A stretch of 32,312 nt of DNA from Nitrospiraceae bacterium. Lineage in GTDB: Bacteria > Nitrospirota > Nitrospiria > Nitrospirales > Nitrospiraceae. Of this stretch, positions 1 through 8,105 are shown one piece after another (positions within the stretch are counted from its first letter, which is position 1; the number at the start of each line of letters is the position of its first letter). Position numbers and translations under genes: made by a program. The stretch is from assembly GCA_019637075.1 (NCBI GenBank), contig JAHBWI010000011.1, forward strand, positions 1 to 32,312, read 5' to 3'. Below the pieces are notes generated by a model that ran no database searches, was not told the DNA's origin, and saw nothing but the letters and a program-made list of their open reading frames with translations.

Positions 1-2860
1 CCTGGTGCTCGCCGACGCCCGGCGTCCGCTTGTCCATGCGGTAGGGATCGCCGAAGTTCGACTCGTAAATCTGCACCCAGTCGTTCACCGACCACTGGCT
101 GTGGACCCGGTGGCGGGTCTTCGGAGTGACACAGTAGAACTGGTAGCCCTTCTCCCAAAGTGGATTGGAGAATTGCTTCACCTCCGACCACGACAATTTG
201 ATGTTCCGCACCGTTTTGTCGTCATGGTGCTGCGCCGTGATCGGAATCCCGTAGTCGTCCGGGCGGACGTAGGGGTTACTCGTCATGATCGCGTTCGGGA
301 GGTAGGGCGTACATTCCGGCCCTTCCCGATGCACGATGAAGTTTTCGCCGTACTCGATCGCCTCCGGTTCGATCCGGTAAGCCTCGAGCCGCCCCGAGCG
401 TGTCCACATCGGCTTGGACTCGTTGGTTTCTTCCCAGAGCGGATGGCGCGGATAGGTGCGGCCCATGACCATCCAGCCCTTTTCGCTCTTCAGCATCACA
501 TCGGCCGAGTAGCCGTAGAAGGTGCTGGAGGCATCCAAAATCCGCTGCGCATAGACATCGACGCGGTTCTGGTAGACGAACTGGAATGTGTCGGTCATCC
601 GTTTCTCGCCGGTCATATCGGCCAGCCTGGCCGCCACGCCCGCAAAGGTATCCAGGTCGTTACGCGTGTCATACAGCGGCCGGATGCCGCCTTTCCAAAT
701 CTGCAGCCAGGGGTTGGACACCGTGGCCGTCATCTCCGGATAGGTGAACTCCATCCAGCTGTTGCAGGCCATCGCCACATCGGCATGGTTCACATCGGAG
801 GTCATCTCGATATCTTGGGTCACGATCATCTCGATGTTCGGGTCGACGTTCTTCACCATGTCGTAGTGGTGCTTGGAGTTGTTCAGAATGTTCACATTGA
901 CGACCCAGCGCAGTTTGCTCGGTGAGGGCATGTGGGTCTTGCCGGTGAAGACTTTGCGGCCGTACTTCGGCGTGTTGACGATCAACGCCGTGTCGCCATG
1001 ATTCCAGAATCCCGGCTCTTCACCGTAGTAGTACTTCTTGTAGTGCACCTCTTTCCCGTGCGCCTCCGGGGAGAGGTTCAAGCCCCAGGGATCTTCGCCG
1101 AGATAGACGCTGCAGCCGGCGCCGGACCACGGTGTCGCATTCCAAATCCCGACTTTGTAATTGCCGGACCAGGTATGGCATCCGGTGCCGAACTTGCCGA
1201 TATTGCCCGTCAGCATAAGCACCAAGGCCGCCGCCCGCCCCATCGAGGTCATGTGAAAGTAGTGGCAGACGCCTTCACCGTTGTGAATCGCGGCCGGCTT
1301 GATCGTGCCCGAATCGCGCGCCCACCGGACGATGAGATCCCTCGGAGCTCGATTGATCTGGTGCACCGTATCCAAGTCGTAGTCCTGGAAGTGGATCAAA
1401 TACAGTTGGTAGATCGGCATGACGTCGACCTCGCGGCCGTTGAGCAGCTTGACGCGAAAACTTCCCGTCAGCGCCGGATCGATTCCGGATTCAGTGAAGT
1501 GAAACCCGACCTGTTCACGATGCAACGGAACCGCCTTGCCCTTCCCCAAATCCCACACCATCATCCCGCCGAGCCGTTGAACCTGATCGGCGTTCAGTCC
1601 CTGCACCTTGCCGGAGTAGGACCTTGCGAAATCCGGCAAACGATAATCTTTGACCACATCGCGCGGATCGAGGTATTGGAGGGTGTCGGTCCGCACGAGC
1701 AAGGGCATGTCCGTGAAGCCCTTGATGAAATCGATGTCCTGCATGTTTTCATCGACGATGATCTTGCTCGCCCCCAAGAACAGGGCGCCGTCCGTTTCCG
1801 GCCGCACGGGGATCCAATAGTCCGCGCGGCTCGCCGTCGGGTTGTATTCCGGCGTGATGACGACCAACCGCGCACCCCGCTCCATACACTCGAGCTTCCA
1901 GTGCGCTTCCGGCATCTTGTTCTCGACGAAGTTTTTGCCCCAGCTCGTATTCAGTTTGGAGAAACGCATGTCATTGAGATCGATGTCGCAATTCTGCGTG
2001 CCGTTCCACCAAGGCTGCGACGGGTCCTGGTCCCCGTGCCAGGTGTAATTGTTCCAGTACCGTCCCCCTTGCGCTTGGTCAGGTCCGACTTTTCTGATCC
2101 AACTGTCCAGCAACGGAAGAATGCAGTTGTTCAGGCGTGTGTTCCCGTGTTTGCCCAACAGCCCGAGAATCGGCATGCCCGCGCGGTGCTTGAACGTCCT
2201 CACGCCCGCGCCCTTCATCATCTCGATCATTTCCGGGGCGTAGCCCTGCTCGCGCAACCGCCGCGCGCCGGACTCCCCGCTGTAGCGCGTCCCGATCAGG
2301 ATCATGCCCTTGGCGATATAGGTAAACGCCGTGTCCCATGACACCCGCTGCATGTCATCGAGAAAGCGGGCGTTGAATTTATACTTGGACTTGGTCTCCG
2401 GCGTGAGTTCCGGCGCGCCATCATCCATCCACTGCCTCCAGCCTTTCCGCATCAAGGGTCCCTTCAATCGATAGGGGCCGTAGACGCGGCGGTGGAAGGT
2501 GAAGCCCTTCAAGCACATGCGCGGATTATGGGCGAACGTCCCACGGTTGCCGTAGAGATCTTCATAGGTCTGGTGGTCGTAGTTCTGCTCCACCCGCATG
2601 ACCACACCGTTGCGGACAAAGGCTCTGATCCGGCAGGCGTGGGTGTCATTGGGCGAACAGACCCACGTAAACGACGAGTCATACCGATACTGGTCGTGGT
2701 ACACACGCTCCCACGACCGATCCGGATATTCCCCGAGAGGATTGCCGACTTCGACGACCGGCTGCAGAGCGGTCAAGGCCAAGGCCCTGTCGGCAATGGC
2801 CGCCGCCGCCACCGTCCCCGCCGAAATCTTGAGGAACTGTCTGCGGGAAAACTGCATCAT
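1..2860 (-). CDS. nxrA: Nitrite oxidoreductase alpha subunit NxrA, copy 1 (3' end outside window)
   Basis: NxrA is the molybdenum (bis-MGD) catalytic subunit of nitrite oxidoreductase, which oxidises nitrite to nitrate. About 953 residues are present; Nitrospira NxrA is about 1,150, so the C-terminus lies beyond the left edge. The N-terminus carries a twin-arginine motif (SRRQFLK, residues 5-11) and a short hydrophobic stretch, consistent with Tat export to the periplasm. The N-terminal [4Fe-4S] ligands appear as Cys68-x3-Asp72-x3-Cys76 with Cys116 further on; an Asp in the ligand set is characteristic of this branch of the type II DMSO reductase family. Two ATGs are adjacent (2860 and 2857). 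The GAGGAGG ribosome site lies 5 or 8 bases upstream; the second start would match the spacing of copy 2. It is a clear paralogue of the gene at the right edge and reads away from it. The family call is very secure; the start is uncertain by one codon. Confidence 0.96.
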   Translation of the reverse strand, partial: MMQFSRRQFLKISAGTVAAAAIADRALALTALQPVVEVGNPLGEYPDRSWERVYHDQYRYDSSFTWVCSPNDTHACRIRAFVRNGVVMRVEQNYDHQTYEDLYGNRGTFAHNPRMCLKGFTFHRRVYGPYRLKGPLMRKGWRQWMDDGAPELTPETKSKYKFNARFLDDMQRVSWDTAFTYIAKGMILIGTRYSGESGARRLREQGYAPEMIEMMKGAGVRTFKHRAGMPILGLLGKHGNTRLNNCILPLLDSWIRKVGPDQAQGGRYWNNYTWHGDQDPSQPWWNGTQNCDIDLNDMRFSKLNTSWGKNFVENKMPEAHWKLECMERGARLVVITPEYNPTASRADYWIPVRPETDGALFLGASKIIVDENMQDIDFIKGFTDMPLLVRTDTLQYLDPRDVVKDYRLPDFARSYSGKVQGLNADQVQRLGGMMVWDLGKGKAVPLHREQVGFHFTESGIDPALTGSFRVKLLNGREVDVMPIYQLYLIHFQDYDLDTVHQINRAPRDLIVRWARDSGTIKPAAIHNGEGVCHYFHMTSMGRAAALVLMLTGNIGKFGTGCHTWSGNYKVGIWNATPWSGAGCSVYLGEDPWGLNLSPEAHGKEVHYKKYYYGEEPGFWNHGDTALIVNTPKYGRKVFTGKTHMPSPSKLRWVVNVNILNNSKHHYDMVKNVDPNIEMIVTQDIEMTSDVNHADVAMACNSWMEFTYPEMTATVSNPWLQIWKGGIRPLYDTRNDLDTFAGVAARLADMTGEKRMTDTFQFVYQNRVDVYAQRILDASSTFYGYSADVMLKSEKGWMVMGRTYPRHPLWEETNESKPMWTRSGRLEAYRIEPEAIEYGENFIVHREGPECTPYLPNAIMTSNPYVRPDDYGIPITAQHHDDKTVRNIKLSWSEVKQFSNPLWEKGYQFYCVTPKTRHRVHSQWSVNDWVQIYESNFGDPYRMDKRTPGVGEHQ

Positions 2861-3057
2861 AGGAACCTCCTCATAAAAGAACAGCATGACAACGCGGCAT
2901 CGTGACGCTCACGACGCCGAACGACACCCGGCGCAGCGCTACGACGGGCTCGCCAATCACTCGCTGATGCGGATCGTCACAGAGCTGCCGACGCCCGCAT
3001 GTGCAGCAGCGCCGGTCCCTGGTCGGATTCCGATCCGAATGGGCCGCCGCCCTCTTC

Positions 3058-3073
3058 TGCAGACCTCATGCCC
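3058..3073 (-). promoter_or_regulatory. Sigma-54 (-24/-12) promoter candidate for nxrA copy 1
   Basis: Read on the minus strand the site is GGGCATG-AGGT-CTGCA, against the consensus TGGCACG-N4-TTGCW. The invariant GG and GC pairs are present with correct spacing and three positions differ. Transcription would start near 3047, leaving a leader of about 187 bases before nxrA. The gene immediately upstream encodes a sigma-54-dependent activator, which supports the call. No transcript data are available. Confidence 0.6.
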
Positions 3074-3098
3074 AAAAGAATAATTTCCGAGGGAATCC

Positions 3099-3112
3099 TT
3101 CAAGCGCTTGAA
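3099..3112. repeat. Perfect 14-base palindrome upstream of the nxrA-1 promoter
   Basis: TTCAAGCGCTTGAA is a perfect palindrome centred about 35 bases upstream of the -24 element. It may be an operator for a dimeric regulator. It is nearer to the promoter than typical sigma-54 enhancer sites, so a repressor or auxiliary factor site is as likely as an activator site. Confidence 0.4.
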
Positions 3113-3178
3113 AACACTTGCGTTGGCTTTCGACAGCCGACGCCGGGCTCAACGCGATCATCCGATTCCCACGGCACG

Positions 3179-3218
3179 TCGCGGGAAATCGACCGCGAGC
3201 CACCACGGCATATCGTGG
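3179..3218. promoter_or_regulatory. Two adjacent dyads, possible activator-binding region for nxrA-1
   Basis: TCGCGG-N8-CCGCGA (3179-3198) is followed by CCACG-N6-CGTGG (3203-3218). They lie roughly 130-170 bases upstream of the predicted nxrA-1 start site, the usual distance for a sigma-54 enhancer-binding protein. The arms are short and the region is GC-rich, so either could occur by chance. Confidence 0.3.
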
Positions 3219-3313
3219 GTGAGCACCGCGCGAAGGGGAACGTGGCGTGCTACGGAGATCGGAACGAGGGGGAACGGGAAGGCGCTGAATGTCGGGAAGC
3301 CGCCAAGGAGGGA

Positions 3314-4858
3314 TTACGAAACGATCGAACTTGCTCGACGGGCGGGACGGCGGATCGCGAGTTTGTGCATGCGACTGCGCAGCGTGCTCGGAGCGAGTCC
3401 CAGGTGAGCCGCGGCGCCTTCTGAGCCTTCGATCTTCCAATCGGCTATCGTCAACGCGCGAAGAATGTGCCGGCGTTCCTCGTCTTCGAGCGTGTTGACG
3501 CGCTTCGCAACGAGTGTGTGCCCGGCAGGCCGCAAGCCCAACATGGCCGGATCCACTCGCAGCAATCGCTCATGACAGAGGATCAAGGCGCGTTCGACCA
3601 GATTTTCCAACTCCCTGACATTGCCGGGCCAGCCGTATTGAACCAAGCGATCCATCGACTCCGGCTCAAAATCTCCACAGCAACGCTTGAGGCGCCTGGC
3701 ATGCTCGCGCAAGAAATGCCGGGCGAGAAGAGGGATATCCTCCGGACGTTCGCGCAAGGGAGGTAGATACAGCGGAAATACGTTCAACCGATAGAACAGG
3801 TCGCTGCGAAACCGACCCTGCTCGATCCCCGCCGCCAAATCGGCATTGGTCGCCGCGATGATCCGTACGTCGACCGGAACCGGCTTGCTGCCGCCCACCG
3901 GATCGATGAACCCATCCTGCAACACACGCAACAACTTGACCTGCGCGTCGAGCGGCATTTCTCCGATTTCGTCCAGAAACAGAGTCCCCCCGTCCGCGAG
4001 TTCGAACCGTCCGACTCGGCGATGGTCGGCCCCGGTAAACGCCCCTCGCTCATGGCCGAACAGTTCGCTCTCGATGAGCCCGGACGGCAACGCTGCGCAG
4101 TTCAGACGGACGAAGGCCCGTTCACGGCGCGGACTCCAGTCATGGATCGCGCGGGCCAGCACTTCCTTCCCCGTACCGGTCTCACCCGAAATCATCACCG
4201 CCGCGGTGGTGGGAGCCGATCGGCGGGCCAAATCCACCACATGACCAAAAGCCTGACTGCGCCACACCATGTCGTGGTGCTGCGCGGACTTGAGCTCTTC
4301 CGACAAATACACGTTCTCGCGCGCCAACTGGTCTCGGAGCCGGTTGATCTCTTCGTATGCGCGAACATGGGCGATCGCAAGCCCGATCTGCGTCGCGACC
4401 TGCTGAAGAAATTCCAGCACGGCTGGATCAGGTTGACCGGTCTCCACGCTCCCGATATTCAACGTGCCGAGACAGGCGTCTTGCACCACCATCGGCAGGT
4501 TGATCATGCGGCCGAGCCCTTCCTCGAGGTAGCAGTCGTCCTCTAAAAAGACCCGCTGCTCGCGAAGATTGGGTCGCACATGGACACACTGATGATCATA
4601 GACCCATCCCACCGCGCTGCGCGCATGGGGAATGCAGGCATCGCGTCTGAGCACAACCCGCGACAGATTAGTTTCAACTGCGTAGAACTTGAAGGCGTCG
4701 GAGTCGGAATCGTAGACGGTCACGCCCGCGCGTTCCCATCGAATGATGTGCGCGAGTTGATCGGTAATGGCGCGGAACAAACTCGTGCTGTCGCGCTGAG
4801 AATTCAGCTCGTTGGTCACCGACAACAGCGTGCGATAATTCAAATCAACGCTATTCAT
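3314..4858 (-). CDS. Sigma-54-dependent transcriptional activator with N-terminal GAF domain (FhlA-like)
   Basis: This 514-residue enhancer-binding protein should open sigma-54 promoters by ATP hydrolysis. An N-terminal GAF domain (about residues 25-175) replaces the receiver domain, so it probably responds to a small ligand and not to a kinase. The AAA+ core has Walker A GETGTGKE (225-232), the sigma-54 contact loop GAFTGA (272-277) and Walker B FLDE (294-297). A Fis-type helix-turn-helix closes the protein (about 460-503). I chose the ATG at 4858; an upstream TTG in frame at 4888 would add ten residues with no better ribosome site. The gene lies 453 bases upstream of nxrA copy 1 on the same strand, and 228 bases downstream of the FNT-efflux operon. 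The likely target is nxrA-1, by position only. The ligand is unknown. Confidence 0.93.
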   Translation of the reverse strand: MNSVDLNYRTLLSVTNELNSQRDSTSLFRAITDQLAHIIRWERAGVTVYDSDSDAFKFYAVETNLSRVVLRRDACIPHARSAVGWVYDHQCVHVRPNLREQRVFLEDDCYLEEGLGRMINLPMVVQDACLGTLNIGSVETGQPDPAVLEFLQQVATQIGLAIAHVRAYEEINRLRDQLARENVYLSEELKSAQHHDMVWRSQAFGHVVDLARRSAPTTAAVMISGETGTGKEVLARAIHDWSPRRERAFVRLNCAALPSGLIESELFGHERGAFTGADHRRVGRFELADGGTLFLDEIGEMPLDAQVKLLRVLQDGFIDPVGGSKPVPVDVRIIAATNADLAAGIEQGRFRSDLFYRLNVFPLYLPPLRERPEDIPLLARHFLREHARRLKRCCGDFEPESMDRLVQYGWPGNVRELENLVERALILCHERLLRVDPAMLGLRPAGHTLVAKRVNTLEDEERRHILRALTIADWKIEGSEGAAAHLGLAPSTLRSRMHKLAIRRPARRASSIVS

Positions 4859-5086
4859 CGTTCTGCCCCGACGACCGCAATGTGGCAACTCGGGCGGCGA
4901 CTGCCGGACCGCGCAGGAACCGGCCCAGGTGGATCACATCTTAGGACCGGCCAACGAGCCTAATCCAGTTGGTTGACCTCCGTACGAGCAAGCGCAGATG
5001 CGCATCGGCCTACCCATTGCGAGGGACCCTTCCGTCACGAGGAGGTGCCGGCCGATGCGGAGAGCGAAGGGAAAACGGACGGGCGA

Positions 5087-6592
5087 TCAGCGGAGCGGAG
5101 CGAGCGGGCGTCCCGATCTCGTGTCTTCGCCTGATCGAAGTCGGGCCGGACTCCGTCCACCTTCAGGCCCCACCAGGCCGGAGCCCGGTCCGATCGAGGG
5201 CGACAATGGAAAGGACGAGGAACCGAGATCCGGACTTCTTTGCGGAATGATCGAGGACGAGGGCCGATGGTCGCGCCGCAGATCGCGCCCCGGAGCAACG
5301 GTAGCGTGATGCGAGGACAATCCCGAGTCGCCGCCGGAACGGAACCGGTTGACGTCGCTCATGAGGTCGTCCGCCGCCAGTCCCACAGCCTCATCCCGAG
5401 GCTCGATGACCAGGTTCGCCGCCATGACTTCCTCCGCCAGAGATTCGGCGGAGGGCAACTCGTCGGCATACACATCGGTTTCATACTCCGCCGTCGATGG
5501 GGTAGCCAGGGACGACCAGACCGACTGCCCGCCCTCGGAGACGTTGATCTTGGTCACGGTCGAAAGCCCGGGTCTCACGGGATGTTCGCGGATTTCATCT
5601 TGCGGCAATGCGATCCGCACCGGGACGCGCTCCACAATATGAATGAAGTTTCCGGTCGAATTGTCGGGCGGCAACAGCGCAAACGCACTCCCTGTCCCCG
5701 GAACTAACCCTTCGACCGTGCCATGATACGTATGCCTGGTGCCATAGAGATCCACACTCACCAGGGCCGGCTGCCCGGGCCTTACATGCTGCAATTCGGT
5801 CTCGCGCAGGTTGGCCTCGACCCACAAATGATCGAGCGGCACGATGGTCATGAGCGGCGCACCCGGCTGAACCCGGTCACCGACTTGCGCTTTCCGCTTC
5901 GCCACATAGCCCGAGATCGGCGCGCGGATCTGCTGGCGCGTGTATTCGAGATAGGCTTCGATGAGTTGGTGCTTCGCCAGTTCGACGGCCGGATGGGCCA
6001 TGATCGTCGTTCCGCCGATTTGCGCGTCCAGCGTGTCGAGTTCGGCCTGCGTCTCCCGCCACTCGGCCTCGAGCGCCATGATCTTGTCCGACGTGTTCTC
6101 CACGATTTGCTTCGAGACCGCGCCGCTCTGCACGGCGCGCCGGTACCGTTCCATGTCGTGCCGCGCCAATTCGAGCCGCGCCACGCGCGACGCCAGCCGC
6201 TCGGCCAACTGTTTGCGGGTCATGAACAGGGCCGCGATGCGCCGCACTTCCTCGCCCAAATGCCCGCGCGCCCGTCCGAGCGCCGCGTAGGCCTGGTGCT
6301 CGTCGAGCCGGAGCACGAGGTCGCCGCGATTGACGAATTGTGTTTCCTCCGCAAGGACTTGGGTAATGATGCCCGTGGCCTGCGCCGCAACGGGTACGAG
6401 ATTGCCCGTCACGTATGCATTGTCGGTCTTCAGCCAGTAGCGGTCGTAGCTCATCCAGTAGCTCAGGTACCCGACCGCGGCAAGAAGGGCGATCAGCGCC
6501 ACTAAGAGAAGCCGCCGATTCCTCTGCGCTCGAATTTCCTTGGGGTGCATGCGAACCGGACCGGATGGAGTCGTAGGAGTCGTCGTGGTCAT
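5087..6592 (-). CDS. HlyD/EmrA-family membrane fusion protein with an unusual C-terminal tail
   Basis: This is the periplasmic adaptor of a tripartite efflux pump, bridging the MFS pump and outer-membrane factor encoded just upstream. It has a cytoplasmic N-terminus, one membrane anchor (about residues 28-47), a first lipoyl half (ATGIITQVLAEE...), a coiled-coil hairpin, the second lipoyl half (RAPISGYVAKRKAQVGDRVQ) and the beta-barrel domain (LWVEANLRETELQHVRPGQ). Homology-like sequence ends near the YETDVYADELPSAESLAEEV segment. After that come about 100 residues rich in Ser, Pro, Arg and Gly with no recognisable domain, making 501 residues against roughly 390 usual for EmrA. The tail may be real or may follow loss of an earlier stop. 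The start is 4 bases after the NodT-type gene's stop, so it is the last gene of the operon. Confidence 0.9.
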   Translation of the reverse strand: MTTTTPTTPSGPVRMHPKEIRAQRNRRLLLVALIALLAAVGYLSYWMSYDRYWLKTDNAYVTGNLVPVAAQATGIITQVLAEETQFVNRGDLVLRLDEHQAYAALGRARGHLGEEVRRIAALFMTRKQLAERLASRVARLELARHDMERYRRAVQSGAVSKQIVENTSDKIMALEAEWRETQAELDTLDAQIGGTTIMAHPAVELAKHQLIEAYLEYTRQQIRAPISGYVAKRKAQVGDRVQPGAPLMTIVPLDHLWVEANLRETELQHVRPGQPALVSVDLYGTRHTYHGTVEGLVPGTGSAFALLPPDNSTGNFIHIVERVPVRIALPQDEIREHPVRPGLSTVTKINVSEGGQSVWSSLATPSTAEYETDVYADELPSAESLAEEVMAANLVIEPRDEAVGLAADDLMSDVNRFRSGGDSGLSSHHATVAPGRDLRRDHRPSSSIIPQRSPDLGSSSFPLSPSIGPGSGLVGPEGGRSPARLRSGEDTRSGRPLAPLR

Positions 6593-6596
6593 GAAA

Positions 6597-8105
6597 CTAG
6601 CCTCGTGTGGCCTTCGGCCGTTTGTCGATATCGGGATTGTGATAGCCGCCGCCCAGCGCTTCGATCAGATCGACCGCCGCCACCAATTGGTCGCTTTCCA
6701 ATCCCTTCAATACATATTCCTGTTCCAGCACCGGATGCCGATGCCGCAAGACTTCGCGATCATCGTCGAGCCCGGTAGTGAGCCGTACCTTAGCCAATCG
6801 CCAATCTTCGCCGAGCGAAGCCAAGAGCCGTTTGTGCGATTGCAGCATCTCCCGGGTGGCCTGCCAGGCGCTCAGGCTGTCCGCCACCTCACGGAGCGCA
6901 TCGAGCACGGTCTCGTTGTACAACTCCACCGCGGCATCGTACTCGGCCCGCTGCGCTGCGAGTTCTCCTCGCAACCGTCCGCCCTCGAACCAGGGCAGGC
7001 GGAATCCCGGCGCCAAGCCATAGGCGAAACTTTGGCCGCGGAACAACAGATTCGCCAGCTTGTCGGCGCCTTTCGTCAAGGTCAATGCATTGAACCCCAC
7101 AAACCCGGTCAGATCGAACGTCGGATAAAACTGGGTCTTGGCGACCTTCACCAGACGCGCGGCGGAGTCGGCGCGGTAGAGCGCCGCCGCGAGATCGGGA
7201 CGTCGCACCAACAACCCGCTCGAGAGATGGTCGGGCACGGGAAGTTGCTCGGGGATCACGACAGAGGACCCAGCAAACAGGTGCCGGGCTTCATCCGGCC
7301 CCTTGCCCGTCAACCGAGCCAGCAGATTGCGCTGTACATCCAACTGATCGCGCACGGCGGCCTGCCGCTTCACGGCAGCCTCATAGTCCGCCACTGCAAG
7401 TTTCACCGGCTGATCATTGTCGAGCCCCAAGCGATACCGGGTTTCCGCCAACCGACGCAGGTCACGTCGAATTCCGACGATGGTGTTCACGATGTCCAAC
7501 TGCTGACGCAAGGCTTGGCCGCGGAAATACGCCCGCGCGACGCCGGTCGACAATCGGAGGCGCACTTCCGCCCGTTCCGCCTCTTCAGCGGCGGCTTGTC
7601 CAAGCGCCGCTTCCATCGTCGCCCGGTTCTTGCCCCAGAAGTCGAATTCGTAACGAAAGCTCAGCGGGTTGATCACGCCAAGCAGGATCTTTGCCCCGGC
7701 GACTTCGGGATTCAGCGCGGCGAATACGCCGTGTTGAGAAATCCGTTCATAGGTCAGAGAGGCATCCGCTTCGAGGAACGGCAACAATCGCGCGCCCTCG
7801 ACCTTGACCAAGGCCTGGGCTTCGCGCAATCGAGCCGAAGCCAGCTTCAAACTGGGGTTGTCCCTAAGGGCGGTCTCCACCAGACCGTTCAACTCAGAAT
7901 TGCCGAACTGCTCCCACCAGCGGTCGTCAGGCCACTGCTGCAGACGCTGCTCCACCTCCGCCAGCGTCTCCTTGATCTCCGGTGGTTCGAGATATTCCGC
8001 CGCGGGGTCGCCTTTGGGAATCCAGGCGCAGGCTCCCGTCACGAGACCGGGGAGACACAGCAGCAGCAGCGCGCCTCGGCGCAATTTCGCCCCCAAGCCG
8101 TTCAT
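6597..8105 (-). CDS. NodT-family outer-membrane efflux protein (TolC-like)
   Basis: This 502-residue outer-membrane channel is of the RND/EmrAB-associated NodT family and forms the exit duct of the tripartite pump. The N-terminus has a signal peptide ending in LVTGAC, an atypical but plausible lipobox. The two repeated halves are visible: LVETALRDNPSLKLASARLREAQALVKVEGA begins the first, and the second contains VRRPDLAAALYRADSAARLVKVAKTQFYPTFDLTG, the usual NodT hallmark. The start at 8105 overlaps the MFS gene stop as ATGA, indicating translational coupling; an upstream in-frame start at 8147 would lie deep inside the MFS gene. Substrate cannot be told from sequence. Confidence 0.92.
   Translation of the reverse strand: MNGLGAKLRRGALLLLCLPGLVTGACAWIPKGDPAAEYLEPPEIKETLAEVEQRLQQWPDDRWWEQFGNSELNGLVETALRDNPSLKLASARLREAQALVKVEGARLLPFLEADASLTYERISQHGVFAALNPEVAGAKILLGVINPLSFRYEFDFWGKNRATMEAALGQAAAEEAERAEVRLRLSTGVARAYFRGQALRQQLDIVNTIVGIRRDLRRLAETRYRLGLDNDQPVKLAVADYEAAVKRQAAVRDQLDVQRNLLARLTGKGPDEARHLFAGSSVVIPEQLPVPDHLSSGLLVRRPDLAAALYRADSAARLVKVAKTQFYPTFDLTGFVGFNALTLTKGADKLANLLFRGQSFAYGLAPGFRLPWFEGGRLRGELAAQRAEYDAAVELYNETVLDALREVADSLSAWQATREMLQSHKRLLASLGEDWRLAKVRLTTGLDDDREVLRHRHPVLEQEYVLKGLESDQLVAAVDLIEALGGGYHNPDIDKRPKATRG

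Noticed and set aside
932-2341. Long plus-strand reading frame antiparallel to nxrA-1 (similar long antisense frames occur against other genes)
   Set aside because: A high-GC shadow frame: the mirror frame appears antisense to nxrA-2 as well, purely because the nxrA sequences are similar.
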